Source: Streptomyces sp. 2114.4 (GTDB lineage: Bacteria > Actinomycetota > Actinomycetes > Streptomycetales > Streptomycetaceae). Taken from it: a DNA stretch of 64,000 nt. Under the pieces are notes generated by a model. The model did no database searches and was not told where the DNA came from. It was given only the letters and a program-made list of their open reading frames with translations. The stretch lies in NCBI RefSeq assembly GCF_900187385.1, contig NZ_FYEY01000001.1, positions 2,108,001 to 2,172,000 on the forward strand, in the 5' to 3' direction. Of this stretch, positions 1-9,353 are shown in pieces (the first letter of the stretch is position 1; each line of letters opens with the position of its first letter). Both the position numbers and the translations under genes were made by a program.

Positions 1-632
1 CCGTGGTCGAGGTGGACATCACCGCGATCATGCGGATGCGCAACAAGGCCAAGGACGCGTTCGCGCAGCGTGAGGGCGTCAAGCTCTCCCCGATGCCGTT
101 CTTCGTCAAGGCCGCGGTCCAGGCGCTGAAGGCCCACCCGGTCGTCAACGCCCGGATCAACGAGGACGAGGGCACCATCACCTACTTCGACACCGAGAAC
201 GTCGGTATCGCGGTGGACGCGGAGAAGGGCCTGATGACCCCGGTCATCAAGGACGCCGGTGACCTCAACATCGCCGGTATCGCCCGCAAGACGGCGGACC
301 TGGCGGGCAAGGTCCGCGCGAACAAGATCACGCCGGACGAGCTGTCCGGTGCGACCTTCACCATCAGCAACACCGGTTCGCGCGGCGCCCTGTTCGACAC
401 CGTCATCGTGCCCCCGAACCAGGTCGGCATCCTGGGCATCGGTGCGACCGTCAAGCGCCCGGTGGTCATCAACCACCCGGACCTCGGCGAGACCATCGCG
501 GTGCGCGACATGACCTACCTGGCGCTCTCCTACGACCACCGTCTGGTGGACGGCGCGGACGCCGCCCGCTACCTGACCACGGTCAAGCAGATCCTGGAGG
601 CCGCCGAGTTCGAGACCGAGATCGGTCTCTGA
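1..632 (+). CDS. sucB: Dihydrolipoamide succinyltransferase (2-oxoacid dehydrogenase E2), C-terminal part
   Basis: E2 acyltransferase core of the 2-oxoglutarate dehydrogenase complex, which transfers the acyl group from lipoyl-lysine to CoA in the cytoplasm. Only the last ~210 residues lie in the window; the lipoyl and peripheral-subunit-binding domains are upstream of base 1. The visible part matches the catalytic domain, including SFT-type core strands and the active-site signature SYDHRLVDGAD (HxxxDG, with the catalytic His and Asp), seen near base 530. The stop at 630-632 is followed by a strong hairpin. Position directly before a GntR regulator and aceE is the usual Streptomyces order. 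The succinyl rather than acetyl assignment rests on this gene order, not on residues I can distinguish. Confidence 0.93.
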   Translation, partial: VVEVDITAIMRMRNKAKDAFAQREGVKLSPMPFFVKAAVQALKAHPVVNARINEDEGTITYFDTENVGIAVDAEKGLMTPVIKDAGDLNIAGIARKTADLAGKVRANKITPDELSGATFTISNTGSRGALFDTVIVPPNQVGILGIGATVKRPVVINHPDLGETIAVRDMTYLALSYDHRLVDGADAARYLTTVKQILEAAEFETEIGL

Positions 633-662
633 TTCCGGCAGTCACGCCATAGGTGTGCAACA

Positions 663-700
663 GGGGTCGGCCCCGGCTCGTACGAGCCGGGGCCGGCCCC
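663..700 (+). terminator. Intrinsic terminator after sucB
   Basis: Near-perfect inverted repeat: left arm ggggtcggccccggctcgta and right arm tacgagccggggccggcccc differ at one position. It is followed by a short T run (tttg) 30 bp downstream of the sucB stop. It separates sucB from the GntR gene. Confidence 0.85.
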
Positions 701-790
701 TTTGCGCACCCGTGAGCATCTTTGCGCCGGGCCTTCCGGCCGTCCCGGATAATGGCCCCCTCGTCACCACGCGCTCTGAAGGAGCACCTC

Positions 791-1414
791 ATGACCCCGC
801 CCGTCGTCCATTCGCTGCGCGAGCAGATCCGCGAGCACATCCTCGAGGGGATCGTCAGCGGCCGCTGGCAGCCGGGCGAGCGGATCGTGGAGCGGCGGAT
901 CGCGGTGGAGCTGGAGGTCAGCCAGACGCCCGTACGGGAGGCGCTGCGGGAGCTGGAGTCGCTGCAGCTGATCGAGTCGGCACCGAACAAGGGCGTACGG
1001 GTACGGAATCTGACCGCGGACGACCTCAAGGAGAGCTATCCGGTGCGGGCCGGACTGGAGCAGGTGGCCGCCGAACTCGCCGCCGGGCGACTGGCCGAGG
1101 ACACCGTGGCGCTGGAGCGCGAGGTAGCGGCGCTGCGCGAGGCGGAGCTGGCCGGTGACGGGGAGGCGCAGGTGCGGCACACGGTGGCCTTCCACCGGGA
1201 GATCGTGGGAGCCGCCGGGAACGCCGTGCTGCTGCACACCTGGGAGTCGCTGGGCATCGAGGTCTGGACGACGCTGTCGATCCGCTGGTTCAGCCCGGAG
1301 CCGCGCTCGCACGCCCAGGACCACCAGGAGATCGTGGACGCGTTCCGGCGGCGCGACCCGAAGATCGGCGCCTTGCTCAAGTCACACGTGCTGAGCTGCG
1401 CGCCTCGGGTCTGA
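791..1414 (+). CDS. GntR-family regulator (FadR/FCD subfamily)
   Basis: 207-residue transcriptional regulator. Residues ~5-70 form a GntR winged helix (SLREQIREHILEGIVSG, then VSQTPVREALRELESLQL). The remainder is an all-helical FCD-type effector domain. ATG 791 is chosen because gaaggag lies at the right distance; the same frame is open further upstream without an obvious ribosome site. A GATAAT element near 748-753 could be its -10. It sits between sucB and aceE, so control of pyruvate/2-oxoacid metabolism is a reasonable guess; FCD-GntR proteins commonly bind short organic acids. A 17-bp palindrome at 1517-1533, between this gene and aceE, is a candidate operator. The ligand is not predictable from sequence. 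Confidence 0.88.
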   Translation: MTPPVVHSLREQIREHILEGIVSGRWQPGERIVERRIAVELEVSQTPVREALRELESLQLIESAPNKGVRVRNLTADDLKESYPVRAGLEQVAAELAAGRLAEDTVALEREVAALREAELAGDGEAQVRHTVAFHREIVGAAGNAVLLHTWESLGIEVWTTLSIRWFSPEPRSHAQDHQEIVDAFRRRDPKIGALLKSHVLSCAPRV

Positions 1415-1516
1415 GGAGGCCTCGGGAGGGGCCCGGCGAACCCTCCCCCGCCTGGCACGCGGTGCCCAAAATTGCGGCACCCCGTGCCGACCTGCGGTTA
1501 TTCGTCCGGAGACCGT

Positions 1517-1533
1517 TGATCGATCATCGATCA
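1517..1533. promoter_or_regulatory. 17-bp perfect palindrome upstream of aceE
   Basis: TGATCGAT, C, ATCGATCA: two perfect 8-bp arms around one base, ~145 bp before the aceE start and ~100 bp after the GntR stop. It is AT-rich compared with its surroundings, as expected of an operator. Assignment to the adjacent GntR regulator is inference. The rest of 1415-1677 shows no gene. Confidence 0.5.
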
Positions 1534-1677
1534 GAGGCGTATCGTCTCCCGTCGGGGCGCGACAACCCTGCCTGCCGATCTCGTAGGGGGTGTCGTCAAG
1601 GCCGCGGTCCACCCTGAAGGACGCGGCCGGTCACGACGGCACCCCCGAGCTACCTCCCGTCCGGAAAGGGGCCACCC

Positions 1678-4348
1678 ATGCCCGATCCCGTGCGCCTGCC
1701 GTACAGCCAGCTCGACCAGCTCCCGGACCGCGACCCCGAGGAGACCGCCGAGTGGCGCGAGTCGCTTGACGCCGTCACCGAGGCAGCGGGCCCCCAGCGC
1801 GCCGCGTACCTGATGCGCCGCGCCCTGGAGCACACCGCGCGCACCGAAGGCACCGCCCTGCCGTCCCTCCTGGAGACGGACTACGTCAACACCATCCCGA
1901 CCTCCGCCGAGCCCGCCTTCCCCGGCGACGAGGCGATGGAGGCCAGGATCACGGCCTGGAACCGCTGGAACGCCGCCGCGATGGTGACCCGCGGCTCCGC
2001 CCTGGGCCTCGGCGGCCACATCGCCACCTTCGCCTCCGCCGCCTGGCTCTACGAGACCGGCTTCCAGCACTTCTTCCGCGGCAAGGAAGGCGACGGGAGC
2101 GGCGACCAGCTCTACATCCAGGGCCACGCCTCCCCCGGCATCTACGCCCGCGCCTTCCTCGAAGGCCGCCTCACCGAGGACCACCTCGACCACTTCCGCC
2201 AGGAGGCCGGCGGCGAGGGCCTGCCCTCCTACCCGCACCCGCGGCGGCTGCCCTGGCTGTGGGAGTTCCCCACCGTCTCCATGGGCCTGGGCCCCCTCTC
2301 CGCCATCTACCAGGCGCGCTTCAACCGCTACCTGGAGCACCGCGGCATCAAGGACACCGCCCACTCCCACGTCTGGGCCTTCCTCGGCGACGGCGAGATG
2401 GACGAGCCCGAGTCGACCGCCGCACTGGCGCTCGCGGGCCGCGAGGGCCTGGACAACCTGACCTTCGTCATCAACTGCAACCTGCAGCGCCTCGACGGCC
2501 CGGTCCGCCCCAACTTCAAGATCGTGCAGGAGCTGGAGGCCCAGTTCCGCGCGGCCGGCTGGAACGTCGTCAAGTCGCTGTGGGGCCAGGCCTGGGACGA
2601 GATCTTCGCGCTCGACACCGACGGCGCGCTGATCCGCCGCCTCGGCGAGACCCCCGACGCGCAGTTCCAGACGTACGCCACCCGCGACGCCGCCTACCTG
2701 CGCGAGCACTTCTTCGGCGCGAACGAGTCCCTGCGGGCCCTCGCCGCCACGCTCTCCGACGCCAAGCTGCTGGAGCTGTTCCAGACCTCCCGGGCCGGCC
2801 ACGAGCCGCGCAAGGTGTACGCCGCCTACAAGGCCGCCGTCGAACACCAGGGCGCGCCGACCGTCATCCTGGCGCAGACCGTCAAGGGCTACACCCTCGG
2901 CGCGGGCTTCGAGTCCCGCAACGCCAACCACCAGATGAAGAAGCTCACCATGGCGGAGTTCCGCACCATGCGTGACGTCCTCGAACTCCCCATCCCGGAC
3001 AGCGCGCTGGAGGGCGACCAGGTGCCGTACTGGCGCCCGGCCGACGACTCCCCCGAGATGGTCTACCTGCGCGAGCGCCGCGCCGCCCTCGACGGCCCGG
3101 CCCCCGCCGCAAGGTCGTCGCCAAGCCGCTGCCGATGCCCGCCGACAAGGCCTTCGACGCCCTGAAGAAGGGCTCCGGCAGCCAGGAGATCGCCACCACC
3201 ATGGCGTTCGTCCGGCTGGTCAAGGACCTGATGCGGGACAAGGAGACCGGCAAGCGCTGGGTCCCGATCGTTCCCGACGAGGCCCGCACCTTCGGTATGG
3301 AATCGCTCTTCCCGACCGCCGGCCTCTACTCCCCCAAGGGCGCGACCTACGACCCGGTCGACCGTGACCAGCTCCTTTGGTACAAGGAAGCCAAGGACGG
3401 CCAGATCCTCAACGAGGGCATCACCGAGGCCGGTTCGCTCGCCGACTTCACCGCCGCCGCGACGTCGTACGCGACGCACGGCGAGCCGATGATCCCCTTC
3501 TACATCTTCTACTCGATGTTCGGCTGGCAGCGCACCGCCGACCAGTTCTGGGCGCTGGCCGACCAGTTGGGCCGCGGCTTCGTCATCGGCGCCACCGCGG
3601 GCCGTACGACGATGACCGGCGAGGGCCTTCAGCACGCCGACGGCCACTCCCACCTGATCGCCTCCACCAACCCGGCGGCGCTCTCCTACGACCCGGCCTT
3701 CGCCTACGAGGTCGCGGTCATCGTCAAGGAGGGCCTGCGCCGGATGTACGGCCCGGACGCCGAGGACGTCTTCTACTACCTCACGGTCTACAACGAGACC
3801 AAGGTCCAGCCGGCCATGCCCGAGGGCGTCGAGGAGGGCATCCTCAAGGGCCTGTACCGCTTCAACGAGGGCACCAGGCCCGAGGCCGACAGCCCGCAGC
3901 TGCAGCTCCTCGCGTCCGGTACCGCCATCCACTGGGCCCTGGAGGCGCAGCGGCTGCTGGCCGACGACTGGGGCGTGGCGGCGGACGTCTGGTCGGCGCC
4001 GTCCTGGACGGAGCTGCGCCGCGACGCCCTGGAGTGCGATGCCGCCCGGCTGGAGGGCGAGGACCGTATCCCGTACGTCACCCGTGCGCTGGCCGGCGCC
4101 CCCGGCCCGGTCGTCGCGGTGAGCGACTGGATGAGGGCGGTCCCCGACCAGATCGCCCCTGGGTCGAGCAGGACTGGACCTCCATCGGCACCGACGGCTT
4201 CGGCCTGTCCGACACCCGCGAGGCGGCCCGCCGCCACTTCGGCGTCGACCCGCAGTCGGTGGTCGTCCAGGCGCTCGCCGCCCTCGCCCGTCGCGGCCAG
4301 GTCAAGCCGGAGGCGGTCAAGGAGGCCAGGGAGCGCTACGGCCTGTGA
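1678..4348 (+). CDS. aceE: Pyruvate dehydrogenase E1, homodimeric type; two frameshifts
   Basis: Thiamine-diphosphate-dependent E1 of the pyruvate dehydrogenase complex (~890 aa once repaired, normal for AceE). ATG 1678 follows gaaagggg. The ThDP motif is visible (GDGEMDEP... NCNLQ), as are C-terminal blocks [12 protein letters not shown] and [20 protein letters not shown]. Reading changes frame twice: near 3100-3112 (the reading should run [14 protein letters not shown]) and near 4155-4160 (should be [13 protein letters not shown]). Each is explained by one missing C in a C-rich run (gcccccgcc and gcccctggg). Apart from these points the coding sequence is undamaged, with no missense decay or deletions, so sequencing error is more likely than a pseudogene. 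If real, only a ~485-residue N-terminal protein would be made. Streptomyces often carry other aceE copies, so loss would be tolerable. Confidence 0.85.
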
Positions 4349-4592
4349 GCCACGGGCCGCCGCCACATTGCGGCCCGTGCCTCGTCGGCGGCCCCGGGCC
4401 CGCACCGGGCGCCGCCCGCCCTCTGGGGCACCCCCAACTCCCGTGTGGAGGCCACCTTCCCGCGCCCGGGGCCTCCACACGGGAACCCACCACCGGCCCG
4501 GCCGACCACGCCCTGACTACGGCCGGGCCGGGCTGTCTTTGTGTCTGCGGCCGGGGCCGGGCGCGGGGTCGCTTCGCGCTTGGGCTCGGCGC

Positions 4593-4671
4593 GCGGGTTG
4601 CGTGTGGCTGACGCCGGGGGCGTATTCGCTTGGCTGCGTGGGCTGGGTGCGGGTTGCGTGTGGCTGGCGCC
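4593..4671. repeat. Direct repeat in the aceE-WYL spacer
   Basis: A 23-bp unit beginning gcgggttgcgtgtggctg occurs at 4593-4615 and 4649-4671 with one mismatch. It lies in the ~600-bp spacer 4349-4951, which has no supportable gene. Function unknown. Confidence 0.6.
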
Positions 4672-4699
4672 GTTTCGCCCATGCCTGTGGGTGGTGGGT

Positions 4700-4793
4700 C
4701 GGAGGGGACGCCCGGTACCCCTCCCCCAGCCTTCGGCCGGGAGGTGCCCCCACGGCCGAAGGCTGGGGGAGGGTTCCGGTGCGTCCCCTCCGG
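4700..4793. repeat. Long inverted-repeat (REP-like) element
   Basis: The core has perfect 21-bp arms at 4719-4739 and 4753-4773 (beginning ccctcccccagccttcggcc) around a 13-base loop. The pairing continues imperfectly outwards (ggaggggacg at the left, cgtcccctcc at the right), giving a ~94-bp cruciform-capable element. Related sequences occur at 10021-10058 and within 46399-46581. From memory, this type of element is widespread in Streptomyces intergenic DNA. Confidence 0.75.
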
Positions 4794-4870
4794 CCCCCGC
4801 GGCATCCACCAACCCCGCAAAGGCGCCAGCCCAAACGCCCCCGCACCGAACAACGGTCGGCACAACGACG

Positions 4871-4922
4871 GCGCCCCAAAGGGGCGCGGGGAACTGCGCG
4901 CCCAGCCACAACGCACCCGCAG
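4871..4922. repeat. Streptomyces-type dispersed repeat with gcgcggggaactgcgcg
   Basis: The hairpin GCGCCCC-AAA-GGGGCGC is followed by ggggaactgcgcg and ccagccacaacgcacccgc. I recognise this as a sequence dispersed in many Streptomyces intergenic regions; only one copy is seen here. It ends ~30 bp before the WYL gene and could carry terminator activity for aceE. Confidence 0.55.
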
Positions 4923-4951
4923 CGCCAGACAACGACCCGCATCATGGACCC

Positions 4952-6073
4952 ATGCGCGCTGCCCGCCTGATCAAAATGGTGCTCCTGCTCCAGGCCCGAC
5001 CGTCGATGACGGCCGCCGAGCTGGCGCGGGAGCTAGAGGTTTCCGAGCGTACCGTCGCCCGCGACGTCCTCTCGCTCTCCGAGGCCGGCGTGCCCGTCTA
5101 CGCGGACCGCGGCCGAGCCGGCGGCTACCGCCTCATAGGCGGCTACCGCACGCGGCTCACCGGCCTCGGCCGCAGCGAGGCGGAAGCCCTCTTCCTGTCC
5201 GGCGTGCCCTCCGCCCTGCGTGAGATGGGCCTTGCCGACGCCGCGTCCGCCGCCCGGCTGAAGGTCTCCGCCGCCCTGCTGCCCGAGCTGCGGGACGCCG
5301 CGACCGGCGCCGCCCAGCGCTTTCACCTCGACGCACCGGGGTGGTATCAGGAGCCCGAGACGCCCGCCCTGCTGCCCGAGATCGCCGACGCGGTCTGGGA
5401 CGACCGCCGGATCACCGCCCGCTACCTCCGCAAGGACACCGAGGTGGAACGGGAGTTGGAGCCCTACGGCCTGGTGCTGAAGGCGGGCGTCTGGTATCTG
5501 GCGGCGCGTACGCAGGGCGACTACCGCGTCTACCGTGTCGACCGGTTCACCACCGTGGCGACCGCCGGGAACGGCAACACCTCCAGGGCCGACACCGCCG
5601 ACGACGCCCACAACACCGACAACGCCGGCGGGCGATTCACCCGTGATGTTTCCTTCGACCTCCCGGAGTTCTGGGCACAGCGGGCGGCCCAGTTCGCCCG
5701 GTCGATCCTGCGCGAGGAGGTGGTACTGCGGCTGTCCCCGCGCGGTGTCAGCCAGCTGCCCTACGTCACCGAACGCGCCGCGGCCCGCGAGGCGATCGCG
5801 CGGGCACAGACCGCGGACGGTCCCGACGAGCACGGCCGGCTGACCGTGACACTCGCCGTGGAGTCCGCCGAGGTCGCCTACGCCCAGTTGCTGGCGCTCG
5901 GCCCGGAGGGCGACATCCTCGCGCCCCCCGAGCTGCGCGAGCGCTTCGCCTCGGCAGCCCGCCGGATGGCCGCGCTGTATCCGGAGGGGGCCGCGGCAGG
6001 AGCCGGACCGGCCGCGGACCGACCGGACGCGGACCGACCAGGCGCGGACGGACCGGACCACAGCGGCCCGTGA
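4952..6073 (+). CDS. WYL-domain transcriptional regulator
   Basis: 373-residue cytoplasmic regulator. Residues 1-60 are a DeoR/HTH_11-type helix-turn-helix ([40 protein letters not shown]). The middle and C-terminal parts match the WYL sensor fold, with the [20 protein letters not shown] block and a WCX-like tail. ATG 4952 begins the conserved helix-turn-helix; upstream in-frame sequence is repeat DNA, so longer starts are rejected. A low-complexity insert at ~205-235 (Thr/Asn/Asp/Ala rich) and an acidic Asp-Pro-Arg-rich tail after ~350 are probably disordered. WYL proteins usually act as single regulators sensing nucleotide- or metabolite-like ligands. No target gene is evident; the downstream SDR gene is convergent. 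Confidence 0.88.
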   Translation: MRAARLIKMVLLLQARPSMTAAELARELEVSERTVARDVLSLSEAGVPVYADRGRAGGYRLIGGYRTRLTGLGRSEAEALFLSGVPSALREMGLADAASAARLKVSAALLPELRDAATGAAQRFHLDAPGWYQEPETPALLPEIADAVWDDRRITARYLRKDTEVERELEPYGLVLKAGVWYLAARTQGDYRVYRVDRFTTVATAGNGNTSRADTADDAHNTDNAGGRFTRDVSFDLPEFWAQRAAQFARSILREEVVLRLSPRGVSQLPYVTERAAAREAIARAQTADGPDEHGRLTVTLAVESAEVAYAQLLALGPEGDILAPPELRERFASAARRMAALYPEGAAAGAGPAADRPDADRPGADGPDHSGP

Positions 6074-6156
6074 TCCGCCGGAGGCGCGGGCGCGGGCGCG
6101 GGCGGGCGCCCCTACCGAAACCGGCCCGCGTCAGCGGCAGTCGTCAGCAGTACCCG

Positions 6157-7077
6157 TCAGCGGTAGTCCTCCGCACCGCCCTCCTTCCCGCCGAAGACGA
6201 CCTCCTCGAAGTAACCGAAGCAGTCGGGCCGCGAGCCATCCGTGTCGGTGAAGTCGTACTCCTTCGCCAGCTGCCCGCTGGAGAGCGACCGGCCGCTCCA
6301 GCGCTCCTTGGCCGGGTCGGCGGCGAGCGCCCGTAGACCGCGGGCGATCAGGGCCGGCGATTCGGCGATGGCGAAGTGCGGCTCCTCGGCCACCGCGTCG
6401 CGCCAGTTCTCCTCCGTCACCCCGAAGTGGTCGAGCATCTCCTCGGAGCGGAGGAAGCCGGGGGTGAGCGAGACCGCCGTGCCCCCGTGTTCCTTCAGTT
6501 CGGCGGCGAGCCCGAAGGCGATGCGGTGCGGCGCGTTCTTGGTGAGGTCGAAGCAGAGGTTGCCCCGGTAGGCGCGGTTGAAGGCGGCGGTGCCGTCGGT
6601 GACCTCGACCACCAGACCGCCGGGCCGCCTGATCAGCAGGGGCAGGGCGTAATGGCTGGTGATGACGTGGGTGTCGATGCCCAGGCGGAACATCCGCAGC
6701 CCGTTCTCCAGGTCGAGGTCCCACAGCTTGGTGTCGAACTCGATCAGCCGGTCGCCGCCCCAGACGCTGTTGACCAGTACGTCCAGTCGCCCCTGTTCCC
6801 GGTCGATGCGCTCGGTCAGCGCCTTGACCTGCGCGGGGTCCAGGTGATCGGTCGGTACGGCGATCCCGGTGCCGCCCGCCGCGCTCACCAGCTCCGCGGT
6901 CTGCTCGATCGTCTCCGTGGGCCGGCCGACCTCGCTGACCCGTTCCCTGGTCGTCCGGCCCGTCACATACACCAGGGCGCCGGCCCGCCCCAGCTCGACC
7001 GCCATCGCCCGCCCGGCCCCGCGGGTCGCCCCGGCCACCAGCGCCACCCGTCCCGCCAGTTCCCGCTGTCCCGTCAT
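6157..7077 (-). CDS. Short-chain dehydrogenase/reductase family protein with altered catalytic Tyr
   Basis: 306-residue Rossmann-fold protein. The N-terminal cofactor motif is VALVAGATRGAGRAMAVELG (TGxxxGxG type) and VNSVWGGD is the NNAG-region equivalent. Start chosen at ATG 7077 with AGGAG eight bases upstream; the GTG at 7086 overlaps that ribosome site. At the position where this SDR subgroup normally has YxxxK (FYDLAK in homologues I recall), the sequence reads CFDLTK: Lys is kept but the catalytic Tyr codon is TTC (Phe). Hydride transfer chemistry may therefore be impaired or rerouted. Substrate unknown. It is a single gene, convergent with the WYL regulator. Confidence 0.85.
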   Translation of the reverse strand: MTGQRELAGRVALVAGATRGAGRAMAVELGRAGALVYVTGRTTRERVSEVGRPTETIEQTAELVSAAGGTGIAVPTDHLDPAQVKALTERIDREQGRLDVLVNSVWGGDRLIEFDTKLWDLDLENGLRMFRLGIDTHVITSHYALPLLIRRPGGLVVEVTDGTAAFNRAYRGNLCFDLTKNAPHRIAFGLAAELKEHGGTAVSLTPGFLRSEEMLDHFGVTEENWRDAVAEEPHFAIAESPALIARGLRALAADPAKERWSGRSLSSGQLAKEYDFTDTDGSRPDCFGYFEEVVFGGKEGGAEDYR

Positions 7078-7211
7078 GTACGCCACTCCTCGCTGTCAGG
7101 TGCCTCGCATCCGTACACGGCGACCGTGGCAGCGATACCCGACATCTTCTGTCAGGATTCCTCGGCCACCCGTCCGGATTCACCGGCCGCCGTACAGCGC
7201 CCCGCCCTCGC

Positions 7212-9122
7212 CTACGGACGGAGTGCGCGCACCGTCCCCCCGCTCCGCAGCCGTCCGACGACCTCGTCGGGGGCGTTCTGCCCGGCGGGCGCGGCGAGCG
7301 TGTTCGTGTGGGCGAAGACCCGTACCCCGCCGGTGGCGTCGATGCCGCCGATCCCTTGGCTGCCGGCCGCGAGCAGATACCACGTGCCGGACTGCGCCCG
7401 CCAGTGGACGTTCCCGACCACGGGGGCTCCGAAGGGGCTGCAGGCGGCGGTGTTCCGGGCCCGTCCGGCGATCCGGCCGGGCTCGGCCGGGCGTGTGGCG
7501 GGCGGCAGGAAGTGCAGAGTCACGCTGCCGGGTCCGCGCCAGGTGTCGGCACGGCTGCACACCCAGGTCGCGCTGCCGCCGCCCTCCGGGAGCCGCTGGC
7601 CGGCGAACGCCCAGTTGTCGACGGACCGTACGCCGGCGCCCCGCAGCGACCCGAGCGCGCAGGCCGTACGGGCCCAGCCCTGCAGGGCCGGGGTGCCGGT
7701 CGCCTCGCCCGCCCGGGCGGCCGGTGCGCCGCCGGGTGGCACGGAGGTGAGGTGGACGGGGACCAGGTCGTTGAGGTCGGTCAGCAGGAAGGGAGGGTTC
7801 ACGCCGGTGCCCGCGATCCGGGTCGAGGGCCGGAACTGGGCCGCCGGCCAGTGCCCGCAGCCGGTGCCCCCCTCGGGCGGTACCGGGATGCGGTCGGTGA
7901 CCCCGTCCGGGGTGACGTGCAGTCCGTGCACCGGGGCGGCCGGTGCCAGCAGGTCGCGGACGCCGACGTCGGAGACCCACGGCGCCAGCAGATAACGCAT
8001 CCAGCCGTTGCCGCGGCCGATCACCAGGGCGGCGCCGGTGGTCAGATCCGCGTCGTCGACCCGTGCGAAGTGCAGCGTGGGCGTGGCGCCTTCGGGCTCG
8101 GCGTAGCGCACCAGCCGCTCGCCGTCGTAGAAGACCACGACCGTCACGGCGTCGATCTGGCCCGCGTACAGCAGCTGCGGCGGGTGGTCGGGCGGCCGGG
8201 TGGAGGTGCCCGCGGACGTCATGATCCGGGCGTCGGCGGGTGGCGCCGCCCAGACCCGCAGCGCCCGCCCCAGCAGCTCCCGGTCGCCGGCCTGCCGGCC
8301 GCGGACGGGCCAGGCGGTGAAGTCCACCCGGGAGGTGTCCGTCCACGCCTCGTTGGGGGTGCGCAGCAGCCGGCCCGGGTCCAGCGCCTGCTCCGCCGTG
8401 GTCGGTGGGCGCCCCCTCCGGTCGCCGTCGCCGCTCGACAGCCCGGCCACCGCGCTGCCGACCGCCAGTACGGCCACCAGCGCGATCGCCGCCCGTACCC
8501 GCTGCCGGCGGCGCAGCAGGTCGGTCGGCCGGGTCTGCACCGTGCACGGGTCGAACTCCGCCGAGTTCAGCAGTGCCGCGGCGCCCGTCTCCGTCTCCCG
8601 GTCCAGCTGCGCCGCCGCGCGTCGTGCCGCATCGGGGTCCTCGACCCCGGCCCGTGCCAGCACGCCGCGTGCGGCGTCCTCGTCCAGCCCTTCCAGATGC
8701 CACAGCCCGAGGGCGGCACGTACCGGCGCCGGCACCGCGGACAGCGCCTGGTCCAGGGCGAGTCCTTCGGCGCCGCCGACCCGCGGGAAGAGCCGCAGGC
8801 CCCAGACCTGGGGCAGGGCCGCCGGTCCCCGAAGGGGCCGTCCCTCGTACGCCAGCGCCAGCCGCAGGGCCCGCAGCCGCACCACGTCGTAGCCCGGTTC
8901 GGCCGCCGGGCCGCGCTGGGCCGGCAGTCCGCTGTCCGGCCGGCGCAGCCGCGCCCGCGGCAGCGCCCGCTGGACCAGGCCGTGTGCGGTCAGGACCCGG
9001 CGGTGGCGGCCCGTCGACGGGGACAGGACGAGGTAGGTGAGGCGGACGAGCCGTGGATAGTGCTCGACGAGGGCCGCCTCGGCCCGTTCGACGTCGGCCC
9101 GGGTGCGTTCGTCCATGGGCAT
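7212..9122 (-). CDS. Membrane protein with sigma-like N-terminus (paralogue of the gene at 41.8 kb)
   Basis: ~636-residue protein of unknown function. The N-terminal ~190 residues (AEAALVEHYPRLVRLTYLVL onward, with LALDQALSAVPAPVRAALGL) resemble a degenerate ECF-sigma-type helical region. A single membrane segment follows (RAAIALVAVLAVGSAVAGL, ~residues 212-230), and then a ~400-residue probably extracytoplasmic domain. Start taken as ATG 9122, with ATG 9116 also possible. It is clearly homologous over its length to the gene at 41754-43727 (shared blocks EAALVEHYPRLVRL, LRLFPR.GGAE.LALDQALS, FDPC..Q.RPTDL.RRRQ). The combination of cytoplasmic sigma-like region, membrane helix and outer domain suggests transmembrane signalling, but this is inference. 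Confidence 0.75.
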   Translation of the reverse strand: MPMDERTRADVERAEAALVEHYPRLVRLTYLVLSPSTGRHRRVLTAHGLVQRALPRARLRRPDSGLPAQRGPAAEPGYDVVRLRALRLALAYEGRPLRGPAALPQVWGLRLFPRVGGAEGLALDQALSAVPAPVRAALGLWHLEGLDEDAARGVLARAGVEDPDAARRAAAQLDRETETGAAALLNSAEFDPCTVQTRPTDLLRRRQRVRAAIALVAVLAVGSAVAGLSSGDGDRRGRPPTTAEQALDPGRLLRTPNEAWTDTSRVDFTAWPVRGRQAGDRELLGRALRVWAAPPADARIMTSAGTSTRPPDHPPQLLYAGQIDAVTVVVFYDGERLVRYAEPEGATPTLHFARVDDADLTTGAALVIGRGNGWMRYLLAPWVSDVGVRDLLAPAAPVHGLHVTPDGVTDRIPVPPEGGTGCGHWPAAQFRPSTRIAGTGVNPPFLLTDLNDLVPVHLTSVPPGGAPAARAGEATGTPALQGWARTACALGSLRGAGVRSVDNWAFAGQRLPEGGGSATWVCSRADTWRGPGSVTLHFLPPATRPAEPGRIAGRARNTAACSPFGAPVVGNVHWRAQSGTWYLLAAGSQGIGGIDATGGVRVFAHTNTLAAPAGQNAPDEVVGRLRSGGTVRALRP

Positions 9123-9353
9123 GGCCTGGAACAGCCCTTCGCGAAATGGTGGATATGCCGTCGTTCGGTCGTTGCACGCCGTCCAACGAGTGATTCTTGG
9201 GACGGTCACACGGCGGGCCGGCCCGGTGAGCGAACCCGGTCCGAACACCCCGTCACCGCCGCGCCCGCCACGTCACCGATCCGGATAACGCCCCGTCGCA
9301 TCCGGGGTACTCCGCATGCGACGGGCGCCGGCAGGGCAGATGCTGGAGCGGTG

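Noticed and set aside
1531..2931. A long open frame on the minus strand across aceE
   Set aside because: It is antisense to a well-conserved enzyme, its protein is Gly/Val/Arg-biased with no motifs, and high GC makes such frames common.
4349..4951. Several open frames in the aceE-WYL spacer
   Set aside because: They are built from repeats and hairpin DNA, lack ribosome sites, and give Pro/Arg/Gly-rich translations.
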